Positions 49,813 to 59,483 of a stretch of DNA of 64,000 nucleotides are shown here, one piece after another. The notes beneath the pieces are model-generated. The model was not told the origin of the DNA. It made no database searches and worked only from the letters and a program-made list of their open reading frames with translations. Position 1 is the first letter of the stretch. Every line of letters begins with the position of its first letter. The stretch comes from Lepturacanthus savala. Its lineage: Eukaryota > Chordata > Actinopteri > Scombriformes > Trichiuridae. Location of the stretch: contig CM060478.1 of assembly GCA_030544235.1 (NCBI GenBank), positions 25,305,227 to 25,369,226 of the forward strand, in the 5' to 3' direction. A program made the translations under genes and the position numbers.

Positions 49813-50154
49813 CTGCCGCCAAAGTGAATAAATGTTTAACTGGACTGACTACACCAGAACCAACTAACTAATCTAATAATAGAGGATATTTATTTGCCCG
49901 ATGTTTACAGGTTAATGGTGACATGGATCCTTCACTGTTACATCATCATCATCATCATCATCATCAACAACAACAACAACAACAACAGACATGAACAACA
50001 AGCAGCTACAGTACGTGTGCGCGCAGCTGTGGACGCGGACGGGTTTGTGGTAGACCTCCAGGCAGATGGGGCAGGAGAACTGACTCTCGACGCTTTCCGC
50101 CGCGGCCGCGGAGCCGCCGCTCTGCTGCGACCCGAAGCTCCGGAACATCGCCAT
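41631..50154 (-). CDS. rnf166: E3 ubiquitin ligase RNF166 (six coding exons)
   Basis: Coding exons in order: 50154-50015, 48237-48081, 46879-46767, 45216-45102, 44024-43917, 41696-41631. They total 699 bp and encode 232 residues, close to the mammalian length. All junctions keep phase with GT-AG introns. Visible domains are a C3HC4 RING (C28, C31, C44, H46, C49, C52, C64, C67), a C2HC finger (C93, C96, H108, C112), two C2H2-type fingers (C147/C150/H163/H168; C177/C180/H198/H203) and a C-terminal ubiquitin-interacting motif (about 217-230). This is the RNF114/125/138/166 layout. In mammals RNF166 ubiquitinates p62 in antibacterial autophagy and promotes TRAF3/6 signalling after RNA-virus sensing. 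The start chosen gives MAMFRS, as in mammals; another ATG lies one codon upstream. It is divergent from ctu2. Confidence 0.95.
41743..42963 (+). mobile_element. Nearly complete Tc1/mariner element in rnf166 intron 5
   Basis: 1221 bp bounded by 29-bp perfectly matching inverted repeats (CACTCACCGGCCACTTTATT...) and by TA on both sides (41741-41742, 42964-42965). It contains one uninterrupted transposase frame. It is antisense to rnf166 and inside its last intron. Perfect terminal repeats and an open frame indicate a young insertion. Confidence 0.95.
41891..42931 (+). CDS. Tc1/mariner transposase, start codon apparently lost
   Basis: The frame is open for 346 codons to the TAG at 42929-42931. 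The N-terminus (GKKGDLSDFERGMVVGARR) holds the first HTH, and a second HTH follows. The catalytic residues are D in WSDESRF, D in FQQDNAPCH and E in NPIEHLWD. The second D and the E are separated by 36 residues, i.e. DD36E, unlike the DD34E copy at 14.2-15.1 kb; DD36E is reported for the Incomer group of Tc1/mariner elements. The codon where relatives start (MGKKGD) is TTG here. The next in-frame ATG is codon 14, which would cut into the first HTH. So the copy is almost intact but probably cannot make a full protein. Confidence 0.85.
   Translation: MGKKGDLSDFERGMVVGARRAGLSISETADLLGFSHTTISRVYREWSEKEKISSERQFCGRKCLVDARGQRRMARLVGADRKATVTQITTRYNQGRQKSISECTVRPTLRQMGYSSRRPRRVPLLSAKNRKLRLQFAQAHRNWTIEDWKNVAWSDESRFLLRHSDGRVRIWRQQHESMDPSCLVSTVQAGGGGVMVWGIFSWHSLGPLVPIEHRCNATAYLSIVADHVHPFMTTMYPTSDGYFQQDNAPCHKAGIISDWFLEHDNEFTVLKWPPQSPDLNPIEHLWDVVEREIHIMDVQLTNLHQLCDAIMSIWTKLSEECFQHLVESMPRRIEAVLKAKGGPTCY
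42964..43916. other. Remainder of rnf166 intron 5
   Basis: AT-rich intron sequence between the Tc1 element and exon 5. No repeat, RNA gene or conserved-looking block was recognised. Confidence 0.5.
43917..44024 (-). CDS. rnf166: rnf166 coding exon 5
   Basis: Acceptor TGTGCAG|GTGTGT, donor TTCGTG|GTGAGT. Exactly 36 codons, encoding the second C2H2-type finger (CPVCSAMPWGD, then FLQHLLHRH). Confidence 0.95.
45102..45216 (-). CDS. rnf166: rnf166 coding exon 4
   Basis: Acceptor CTGCAG|CAATAT, donor AAAGTG|GTGAGA. It encodes the first C2H2-type finger (FVCPFCGTRNL...KHCMENH) and completes serine 137 across the intron. Confidence 0.95.
45268..45605 (+). mobile_element. One end of a Tc1-like IR/DR element in rnf166 intron 3
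   Basis: Outer repeat-like sequence (TATCACAAAAAGTTGATTTA) near 45276 and an inner one (CTCAGAACATTAGAATATTG) near 45432 sit as in the left end of IR/DR Tc1 elements. A leader follows (CAAAGGCCTTTAAATGGTCC) up to about 45605, after which similarity stops before any transposase coding. It resembles, but is not the same family copy as, the element at 13841. Confidence 0.7.
46640..46735. repeat. GGTCTT-rich short tandem repeat
   Basis: About 95 bp of GGTCTTGGTCTTG and variants, in rnf166 intron 3 immediately downstream of exon 3 on the gene's strand. Confidence 0.7.
46767..46879 (-). CDS. rnf166: rnf166 coding exon 3
   Basis: Acceptor TTCTCAG|GTGTCT, donor CCCAG|GTACCA. Residues 100-136 finish the C2HC finger (H108, C112) and give the linker with NCPKFIPVVPTSQPIP, which is typical of RNF166. 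Confidence 0.93.
46920..47740 (+). mobile_element. LINE 3' end (decayed reverse transcriptase tail) in rnf166 intron 2
   Basis: Translations show the C-terminal RT tail of an L2/CR1-group LINE in broken frames: ISDWLSFRSHIEHLTKK (from about 46935), then LVLDYGD, then HTFIYKAIWGLHPQYL (47310-47360). It ends with a short 3' UTR near 47740 (CCTGGGAAAATAAAGGC). The 5' part is missing, as usual for truncated LINE insertions. A 42-bp hAT relic interrupts it at 47260. Confidence 0.75.
47260..47301. mobile_element. 42-bp hAT-type micro-relic
   Basis: Ends CGGGGGTCACC and GGTGACCCCTG are inverted with one mismatch. They are flanked by an identical 8-bp direct repeat GTCTAACA (47252-47259, 47302-47309). 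The size of the duplication and the CAGGGGTCACC-like ends suggest a hAT-type non-autonomous element reduced to little more than its ends. It interrupts the older LINE fragment. Confidence 0.65.
48081..48237 (-). CDS. rnf166: rnf166 coding exon 2
   Basis: Acceptor TTTCAG|ATTCTG, donor AAGAAG|GTACCA. Residues 48-99 complete the RING (CSECLQPC, CPLCRVPFDPKK) and begin the C2HC finger (APCRGC). Confidence 0.95.
49729..49809. repeat. (TA)n microsatellite
   Basis: About 80 bp of uninterrupted TA dinucleotides in rnf166 intron 1. Confidence 0.97.
49941..49987. repeat. (CAT)n then (CAA)n compound microsatellite
   Basis: Eight CAT-type triplets pass directly into CAA triplets, 28 bp 3' of rnf166 exon 1 on the gene's strand. 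Confidence 0.95.
50015..50154 (-). CDS. rnf166: rnf166 coding exon 1
   Basis: Residues 1-46 plus two bases of codon 47. It holds the first half of the RING (SCPICLEVYHKPV, then CAH). The donor is CACAC|GTACTG. The exon is GC- and CpG-rich, as is the sequence upstream. Confidence 0.92.
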
Positions 50155-50485
50155 CATGTAGTCGGGGAAAGATCCGCAGATAGTCAGAGAGAAGGAGAAG
50201 AACGAGCCGCCAGCTGTTGCGGTATCCAACATCTGTCCGAGAGCGTTAAAAACGACGCAGAGCGCAGAGCGGCGGGGGTTGACGCAGCTGCGGCAGACGC
50301 GGCAGAAAACATCGGTGTGTCTGAGAGGATGACCTGGATTATAAGATAAATAAATAACTGGATAAATGAATAAAAACGCGCATGTATAACGCGCAGACGT
50401 CAGATCTCGCTGCTCGTGCAGCAGGAGCGGCGACAACAAAGCGCCGCACGCGCGCTGCTTCATGGAGGATGGAGTCCAACACAGG

Positions 50486-50555
50486 AAATAAAATATATGA
50501 TGTTATTAGTGTTACACAGTAAATAAAATATATGATGTTATTAGTGTTACACAGT
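50486..50555. repeat. 35-bp tandem duplication
   Basis: Two identical consecutive copies (50486-50520 and 50521-50555) beginning AAATAAAATATATGATGTTA, just upstream of rnf166. Confidence 0.95.
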
Positions 50556-51116
50556 AAACACTTCAACAGTGGTATAAAATGTTTTAAAATTAAAATATTA
50601 TTGAAAATAAAACATCATTGTGAGCTGCTTATACAGAACTACGTTGTCCAATAAAATTCATTCAACAACTGTGTTAAAGACAAAAATTCAATAATAAAAC
50701 ATAAAAAATATATTTATCTGTGGATATGTAACCCAAACAAGCACATAATGTACTTATCTAAGTAGTATTTAGCTTCTATTTTACACTGTATTTGGGCCAG
50801 TGGCGTAACCCTAAAAACTTGATACCAGATAGTTTAACTCTCTTAAAAAGGCTTTAAAAAATGAGAAACACATGCAATCAACTAGTTTTATATTCTAGGT
50901 GGATTAAACATATTAATAAACCTAATGAATGTTTCTTAAAACTGTCTTTTAAAAAGCTTTTGACTTTCTCATCTTGATAAATATTTGTCACTGACCCATT
51001 TATGTCTGTGTGTATTCATATAAAATGGTATATGTTATATATAAATGTATTTAAAAATCTATTTTGTAAAATATATGGTATTTGTATTTATATTTATAGG
51101 CAATCAATTATACTGT

Positions 51117-51168
51117 CCCTGCGGTCCCAATGAGGAATAAACAGGTATAGAAGATGAATGAATGAATA
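51117..51168 (+). mobile_element. 3' tail fragment of the SINE family
   Basis: Matches the end of the SINE at 4549-4900 (AATGAGGAATAAACAGGTAT versus AATGAGGAATAAGCAGGTAT) and ends in a (GAAT)n tail instead of (TGAC)n. The tRNA-like head is missing. Only about 50 bp, so this is an assignment by local similarity. Confidence 0.6.
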
Positions 51169-51676
51169 ATTATACTATTCATATATAAATATATCATTTA
51201 TCTTTATGTACATTTTTGATGGAACTGTGCATCTGTTTTTTTTTAGCTTGTATTATATATAATGACGTTTTAAATTATCTTTGTAACATGATTCCTATTT
51301 ATTATTATTATTATTAATTTTGTATTGCTTACATGTTCGAAATAAAAGGCCAACATTGAATTAGTCGCTATTTTACTCACAGCTTCCTGCTGGTGGCGCT
51401 GGTTCTCCATCAGAGATCTTTAGAAACCGTAGAAGAAGAAGATGATGCGTCATCAAAAAGAGCCGAGACTTACACACGTTGGCTGCAGTTTAAACCTTAG
51501 TATCACTGTCTATTAACCAGTAGCTGCGATTCAAACACAGCAAGAGAAGTTAAAGTTTATTGTTTGCCGTCGTTATATCACAACAAGTCGGTGACGTTCG
51601 GTTAAAACCGGAGTTCTGCCTCGTGACTCGTTAACTTGACTTGTTGCTAAGAGACAAGCTAACGTTGTTAATCGCA

Positions 51677-51729
51677 ATGTGTCAGGTGGATGAAGGATTT
51701 CAGCTTCACGTGCGTCCGGAGGGTCCCAG
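51677..51729 (+). CDS. ctu2: ctu2 coding exon 1
   Basis: Starts MCQVDEGFQLHV; the MCQV start is shared with mammalian CTU2. The donor is CCCAG|GTAGGT and the phase is 2. Confidence 0.9.
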
Positions 51730-52691
51730 GTAGGTGATGACGTCACGGAATCTGATCTCACGGGTCATCTCATATTAGCACGTATTATGTCAGATTGAGC
51801 CTGTTATTGCTTAATAATATACAATTTTTAATTATGGTATAATTTTTTAAATAGTTTTTTTTCACAGAAATACCAACTAATACCACGATATATATTTTTT
51901 CCCTATTTTTTATTTACCATAGTTAAAATGTTTGACACTGGAGTGTTTCACTTCTTATATTAAAAAAACAAAAACAAAGGAAAAATGTTCTTGAAGACAT
52001 GAACAGCATTCTCATTAATCATTAATTTATGTCATCAATATATCTGCTGCCAAGCAGTGGTGGTTACCATGGTGACTAACTACTCTGTGTGGTTACCATG
52101 GTGACCAACTACTCTGGCTGCAGGACCTTTGACAATGACATCACCAACTGTCACTAGCCAGAGATGAGATGTCCTGAGATGCAGCACAGTCAGTATAATA
52201 GTCAAATACTATGAATATCCATAACAAAGCCTTTCCTCCAGAAACACAGGAATACCACTAACTAGACAGTAAAGTGATGAATGTCTCTAACGCACTTTGT
52301 CCACGACTAAAGAAACTTTTTCCTCTTAAAGCAGCACATTTAGTTCATTTAAATGCACCTTGTTGCATCAGGATCTGTTGAAATTTATGAATGTTTTAGT
52401 TTCCATTTGTTGAAACAGTCATTTTCTTTTTTTACTACAGATCTTTAATGATCAAAACTAAATAATAAGAATGTTGAAGCAAAACCAATCATCTATCCAG
52501 ATTCAATTCTGTAGAGTCAGATTTAAAAATAAATATTTCACAGAATCTAATGATTCCCACATAGTTTTATCAGTAAAGTCTACTGTATTCCAGTTCTACA
52601 TGTCCCTGGCTATGTCTGTGGAGAATCTGGAGTCTGTTGACTGGACCATTTAAAATAATCCTAAATACTAGGATTATTTGAATAAAATAAA

Positions 52692-52779
<88 letters not shown>

Positions 52780-53111
52780 GAATTAACATGTGATGAAAAT
52801 TGTGGCTGTAGGAGCAATCTGTTTGAAAAGCTTTTATTTGATTTGAAGATCACTGAGAAATTGAATCCTCATGTAATAAATCACACCTCTGGACTCCTGC
52901 TGGTAGAATGATAGAGATTAAATTATCATATTTTCTGACAGCAGAGAGTCCACCGTGTGTTGATGTCATTTTTATTGAAAGAGCAGGTTAAAAAAATTTA
53001 ACATTTTTAATTTTCAGGGAATATGAAATCAGATTTAACATAAGAGCTGATGGAGGTAAATGATTTTCAGAGAGACTGAACCATAAAACTGAAGCTTGTA
53101 GCATGATTTTA

Positions 53112-53164
<53 letters not shown>

Positions 53165-56100
53165 TTGTCATGTAGCAATAAAAAAATTATTTAAAAAACC
53201 TGGATTAATCTGGTTAGTCACATTGGACTCTGAGTGTCAGATTGGATTCTGAACACTACTGTGTGTGTGTGTGTGTATGTGTGTATGTGTGTGTGTGTGT
53301 AAAAATAATATATGTATACTGTGGTGAAAGTTAATCTATGGTTTTTCTATATTTGTCTCTAAGTGTTTCTAGGAAATGTGTAAAATGCAAAGAAGCGACT
53401 CCAGTGGTTGTGATCAGAGCTGGAGATTCTTACTGCAGGTAAGATCACCTGTTAAGCTGTTTCCTGTTCAGGTGTCATCTGTTCTATCACAGACTGGGAA
53501 GGGGGGATGGTTTCTGTGATGATGTCGTACATTTTTATTTGTAGAAAAAGAGACAATCCTGTTATTTCATTATTTTAGCAGCTCTGTGAAGCTGTTTTTC
53601 AGCTTTGAGTAGGGGTGTGACGAGACACTCAGCTCACGAGACGAGACGAGACACGAGATTGGGTTCAAGAGATCGAGACGAGACAAGATTTTAAGAAAAC
53701 TAAATTACAAATTATATGAATGCCTGGACAACGGACTTTTATTTAACTGAGTTGCACATGGATTTTATAACTCTGTAAGCGTTAACTTTTAATGAACTTC
53801 TTCCTTTTAATGAACTTCTTCCTCTAGAAATTGAAACTAAAATAAAATGTTATAAATGTTAAAATATATAGAACAAAAATTATACATTTGTCCTTTTTTC
53901 AAGTGCAAACAATATGTGCAAAACAAAAAGTTCTTCTCTGTCAGCAGCAGTTGTTGATTCAATTTTCAATTCAATTCACTTTATTTTTATAGCCCAATTT
54001 TACAACACAGTTGTCTCAAAGTGCTTTACAAAATCCAGTCCAAAGTGACTCAGACATCCCCCGTCCTTAGACCCTCCTTCTCGGCAAGGAAAAACTCAAA
54101 AACCCAGTGGGAAAAAGGAGAAACCTCGAGGAGGACCACAGTGAAGGAGAGATCCACTCCCATGGACGGACAGGCTATAGATGAATCAGGACTGACAGAC
54201 ATCTATCTGATGATGAAATAATAGTCTTTAAAGATGTTTTAGTCTGTAGAGATGCCGTAGGGTGGGGGCAGAAGGGTGGGTCCAACCAGGCAGGTGAAGG
54301 TTCATCAGGGGCCTCGATGAGTCGCATCAGGAGTCGTCATCGTTGGGCCTCGTGCGGATGAACTGAAACAGTAGCCACTCCCCCGAAGGGGAGTGGGGAG
54401 AAGGACTCTGGGTGAATAGTGATGTAAAGACCAAGTATAAAGTAGATCCTGTTTATTAATGACAGACAGTGGTGCATGGTACCAGAAAGAGATGATAGAG
54501 CTCAGTGACTGTACTTCCCCCAGTATTCTCACTCCTAGGGCAGCTTAGACTGAACTGTGGTTTTAAGTCTACCTTTAACTACCCTGACCATAGGCCTTTT
54601 GAAACAGAAATGTTTTTAGTCTAGCCTTAAATGCACAGACTGTGTCGGCCTCTTTAATATTAATTGGGAGTTGGTTCCATAAGATAGGGGCTTGGTAGCT
54701 AAAGGCTCTAGCTCCTACTGTGCTTTTATGGACCCGTGGAACTACCAGTAGACCTGCATTCTGAGACCGCAGTGTTCTATTTGGATGATACGGGACCAGA
54801 GCATCTTTAAGATAAGAGGGGCCCATCCCATTAATGGTTTTATAAGTGAGGAGTAGGATTTTAAATTTAATTCTGAACTCAACAGGAAGCCAATGAAGGG
54901 CTTGGAGTACGGGGGTGATGTGTTCTCTTCTATTAGTTCCTGTTAGTAAACGAGCCGCTGCGTTTTGAACCAGCTGAAAACTTTTTAGGGAACTTTTAGG
55001 ACACGCTACTAATAGGGAGTTACAGTAATCTAGTCTAGATGTAACAAACGCATGGATTAGTTTTTCAGCATCATTTTTAGATAGGATATTTCTAATTTTG
55101 GCTATGTTACGCAGGTGAAAGAAGGCTGTTCTACAGGCTTGATTAATATGAGGTTTAAATGATAAGTCTGGCTCAAATAAAACTCCTAGGTTTTTAACTG
55201 TGGTGCTAGAGGCTATTTTCACATTATCTAGAGTTACTAGTTGCTCAGATAGGGACTCTCTAACACTTTTAGGGCCTAATATAATAACTTCTGTTTTATC
55301 AGGGTTAAGTAACAGATAGTTCACAGACATCCAGGTCTTTATGTCTCTAACACAGGCGCTAAGTTTATGTACTAGCCTGATCTGATCGGGTTTAATTGAT
55401 AAGTATAGCTGTGTGTCATCTGCGTAGCAGTGGAAATTTATGCCGTGTTTTCTAATAATATTACCCAAGGGCAGCATATATAGAGTAAACAAAATGGGCC
55501 CTAGGACTGACCCTTGTGGGACACCATAGGTGACTCTTGAGTATGATGATGATTGCTGGTTAACGCTAACAAACTGGAACCTATTAGATAAATAGGATTT
55601 AAACCAGGAGAGAGCGGATCCTCTAATGCCTATGTCCTGTTCCAATCTCTGCAGTAAGATGCTATGGTCGATTGTGTCAAACGCAGCACTTAGATCCAGC
55701 AGGACCAGAACCGAGCCCAGCCCATCATCAGCAGCCAGCAACAAGTCATTAGTGACCTTGACTAGTGCTGTTTCAGTGCTGTGATGGGCCCGAAAACCAG
55801 ACTGAAACTCTTCAAATAAACTATTGTCCTGTAAGTGCTGACACAGCTGTTGAACTACCACTCTTTCAAGAACTTTTGAAAGAAAGGGTAGATTTGAAAT
55901 TGGCCTGTAGTTTACTAAAATATCTGGCTCAAGAGTGTTTTTCTTTAAGAGCGGTTTAATGACTGCGTGTTTAAAAGCCTGCGGCACGTATCCAGTTATT
56001 AGGGACATGTTAATTATATCTAAGATATTATCAATAATTAAAGGCAGCGTCTCTTTAAGTAGTTTAATTGGAATTGGGTCTAGAATACACGTAGTTGATT

Positions 56101-59100
56101 TAGATGACATAATGATTTTAGTTAACTGGGCTGGGTCTGCAGGGGTGAATTTATCCAGTAATATTACTGGGTTTAAAGGGGCTTCTAAGCTTACAGCCTG
56201 AGCTTCCTCAGCACTGATGTTTGGAAGGATTTGATCTATTTTATCTCTAATACTTATGATTTTATTATTAAAGAAATTTAAGAAGTTATCACAGCTGAGA
56301 CTAACTGGAATAGATGGATCTACTGAGCTGTGACTGTTGGTCAGCCTGGCTACAGTGCTGAACAGGAATCTGGGGTTATTCTTATTTTCTTCTATTAATG
56401 ATGAATAATACCTAGTTTTTGCTTTACGCAGGGCCTGTTTATAAGCCAATAAACTGTTCTTCCAGGCCCTGAGGGAATGATCTGTGCGGGAGCGGCGCCA
56501 CATCTTTTCTAATTTATGTGTAGCTTTTTTAAGGGAACGGGTTTCAGTATTATACCAGGGAGATAATGTCCTGGGTCTAACAGTTTTACATTTTAATGGG
56601 GCTACCAGGTCTAAAGCGCTATGGAGGGTGTGCATCGTATTTTCAACTAACTCATCACATGTAGCAGGACACAACATGTCTGAGCTGCTGTTCTCATAAT
56701 TATATGTGGGGGTGAATATAGGCTGAATTATCTCTTTATATTTTAAAACGGAATAGTCACATAATGCTCTTTTCATTTCAGTTTTAACTACTGGTGAGGA
56801 ATTATCATTCATTATAAACTGAAAGGTAATTAGGAAGTGATCTGAAAGAACTGGATTATGGGGGAGAACAACAAGGTCACTAATCTCAATACCATAAGTT
56901 AAAACCAGATCCAGGGTGTGCTTGTGACTGTGGGTTGGTTTATTTACATTTTGAGTAAAGCCAATTCCATCTAGTATGCTGCCAAAAGCGTTACTTAGAG
57001 AGTCACTATTGTTATCAACATGTATGTTAAAGTCTCCTACAATTACAATTTTGTCATAGTTTAACACTATACTGGACAGAAAGGTAGAGAATTCTGCTAA
57101 AAATACAGAGTAAGGACTAGGAGGGCGATAAACAACTGCAAATAGGGCTGGTTTTTTGTTTGTCTGCCTGGAATCAGTCATTGATAAAAGCAAGGTTTCA
57201 AATGACTGATAGTTATGATTATTTTTGGGACTAACACCTAAACTAGAGTGAGAGATGACTGCAACTCCTCCACCTCGACCAGTGCTTCTAGCTGTATGAA
57301 AGTTAATATGACTAGGTGGAGTGGATTCATTGAGACTCACATACTCATCCTGCTGGAGCCAAGTTTCTGTTAATGCTAAAATATCCAATTTATAATCACC
57401 GACCAGATCATTTACCAGCAGAGATTTAGATGCTATAGACCTAATGTTTAGGAGTCCGCATTTTATAAGTTTATTGGATGTTACTTTGGTTTTGTTTCTA
57501 CAGGGAATTATTTTTATTAAATTGTTTGTTCTCTGTCTTATAGGCCTTCTAATGCTAGGTTTATTAAAGCTAGGTTTATTAAAGCTAACTATACGGGGGA
57601 TGGACACAGTCTCTATCTGCTTTCCTGAACCTGGGATATGTGACAGCTCAGGGTGAGACGAGTGACTTACAGAGAAGTGTTTTACACTTCGACTCTGTGC
57701 CCGGGCCCCCACTCTATCGGGTCATTTAGGTAAACTAAGTCTTGGGGCCATATTTCTGCTTAGGACAGAGGCTCCTTCCTGAGTCGGATGGATGCCATCT
57801 CTCCGGATGAGCCCGGGCTTTCCCCAAAATGCGCGCCAATTATCAATAAAAACTATATCGTTTTTAGGGCACCACCTAGCTAACCAGCGGTTAAAGGATG
57901 AGAAGCGGGAGTACATCTCATCACTGACCAGATTGGGCAGGGGTCCAGAGAATGCTACGGTGTCAGCCATCGATTTAGCGAGTTTGCACACCGATTCTAC
58001 ATTCAATTTCAGAATCTCTGATTGTCTCCGCCGGGCGTCGTTACCACCTGCATGGTGTAAGTGAGTACTGAGCTGTGGTCGTGCTGTAAATGTCTCTGCA
58101 TTGTGCTCGTATTCTTTGCGCTGTACGGCATTGTTTGCATACAGTGTCTGCATATTGTCCGTGTCTGATCAGTCACTCTCTTATCATTTATCATTTCTGC
58201 AGGGAACCCAAAATGCTGCCAAACAAACGATTTAAAAGTGGCGGGGGCGTCGTCAATAGTAATATCTGTGTTTTCCGTCATTCTGGCTGCTTGCTGGATA
58301 AATCTCGCGAGACAGAATTTTAACGCGACGGGCAATCTCGTCAAATCACATCTCGCGAGATGTCGTGTGACGAGATTTCGTCACACCCCCAGCTTTGAGC
58401 TAAATGTTAATGAGCTGATGTTCTACAGGTTGAATTTATAACTTATTCATTAGCATCTTAGCATGTTTACTTATTATCAGCAAATAAAACTAATACATTT
58501 TATTAAGTTTGAAACTAAAACACTTTTATTTTTGTTGTTATTTTTTATGTAAAGAACTGAGATTTTTTTCTATGTATGAAAAATTATTTTTTAAGAAGTC
58601 CTGCAGTTCTATCACACAATGCACCATGAACATTCACCAGTGAATTGAATATTAATTTCAAATGTCATTTTCAGGAGTTCTGTAATATGTAAACATAAAG
58701 TATGAACACTGTGATTTGTGTTTCTGATGTTTTAGGGATTGTTTTAAAGAATATTTCATTCACAAGTTCCGGGCCATGCTGGGCAAAAACAGGCTCATCT
58801 TCCCTGGAGAGAAGGTTGGAGTTCTCTTTATTCCTGTTATAATAACTGATTATCTCTCCACGCAGCATGATTGGAGCTGATTTATGCTGAGTTTCTTCTT
58901 CTGTGGTGCAGGTGCTGCTCGCTGTGTCTGGAGGTCCTTCATCCTGCTCCATGCTCCGTCAAGTCCAAGAGGTTCATGCTGTTTCCTCCTCATTTCACCT
59001 CATCATTGTCTCCTCTAGTCAATTTCTACTGAAGATTCCTCAAACTTAAATTTAAAAATCATTTGAAATAGACAAATATAGAAGAAGATGAAGATAGAAA

Positions 59101-59122
59101 AGATTTTCACAGAAAGTATTGA

Positions 59123-59160
<38 letters not shown>

Positions 59161-59430
59161 CATATGACATATATATGACTATGCTGCAATTAACCAAACA
59201 AAATTGTGAAAAAGTAGCAAAACTAAAGAAATAAGAGAAAAAAAGAACCCAGAAACTAATCAGATTTGGGAAGCTGGAACCAGAGAATTTGGACATTTTT
59301 TTTCAAAGAACGACTCAAATTGATTAATCGATTATCAACAATCATTACTGTAATTATTGCCAAAAGTCTAATCGTTGCAGCTCTACGGTAAAAATAAAAT
59401 TGGAGCACTGTGTGTTCAACACTGTGTGTT

Positions 59431-59483
<53 letters not shown>

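Larger units (their letters stand above)
48238..50014. other. rnf166 intron 1: microsatellites, no other gene
   Basis: (TA)n at 49729-49809 and (CAT)n/(CAA)n at 49941-49987. The block 48990-49400 looks like an old interspersed repeat but was not assigned. No coding frame is supported; the frame of mostly Ile/Tyr residues is the TA tract. Confidence 0.6.
50155..51676. promoter_or_regulatory. Divergent promoter region between rnf166 and ctu2
   Basis: The two start codons point away from each other across 1.52 kb. The rnf166 side (50155-50470) is GC- and CpG-rich, consistent with a CpG-island promoter. On the ctu2 side, the palindrome GATGCGTCATC (about 51443) resembles a CREB/AP-1 site. Between them the DNA is AT-rich, with a 35-bp tandem duplication and a SINE tail. 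The human orthologues are also head to head but much closer, so the insert here may have pushed two promoters apart. Transcription starts cannot be read from sequence. Confidence 0.55.
53957..58065 (-). mobile_element. 5'-truncated L2/CR1-group LINE with open ORF2
   Basis: On the minus strand it starts inside ORF1 (esterase-type domain), continues through a full ORF2 and ends in a 3' UTR whose last part (ACTTTATTTTTATAGCCC and AATTCAATTCA words on the plus strand) is typical of fish L2-type elements. It lies inside the hAT element, so it arrived later. No clear target duplication was found at the junctions. Confidence 0.8.
53610..58391 (-). mobile_element. hAT element in ctu2 intron 2, carrying a LINE
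   Basis: Ends TAGGGGTGTGACGA (53610) and TCGTCACACCCCCA (ending 58391) are inverted with one mismatch, and the 8-bp GCTTTGAG flanks both sides (53602-53609, 58392-58399). The right end holds a BED-finger coding start on the minus strand and two perfect TCTCGCGAGA palindromes. Most of the interior is a later LINE insertion. Without it the hAT is about 0.7 kb and lacks the catalytic domain, so it is non-autonomous. The left end has decayed CACGAGACGAGACGAGAC repeats. Confidence 0.85.

Noticed and set aside
49476..49871. 131-codon frame with a long Ile-Tyr run
   Set aside because: Most of it is the (TA)n tract in rnf166 intron 1; no protein similarity was recognised.
49894..50349. 151-codon plus-strand frame opposite rnf166 exon 1
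   Set aside because: It is the antisense shadow of a GC-rich first exon whose minus-strand reading gives a clear RING domain.
50155..50463. N-terminal extension of rnf166 to an upstream ATG at 50463
   Set aside because: The upstream frame is open, but the MAMFRS start matches the known family start and the added sequence has no similarity; it is probably 5' UTR or promoter.
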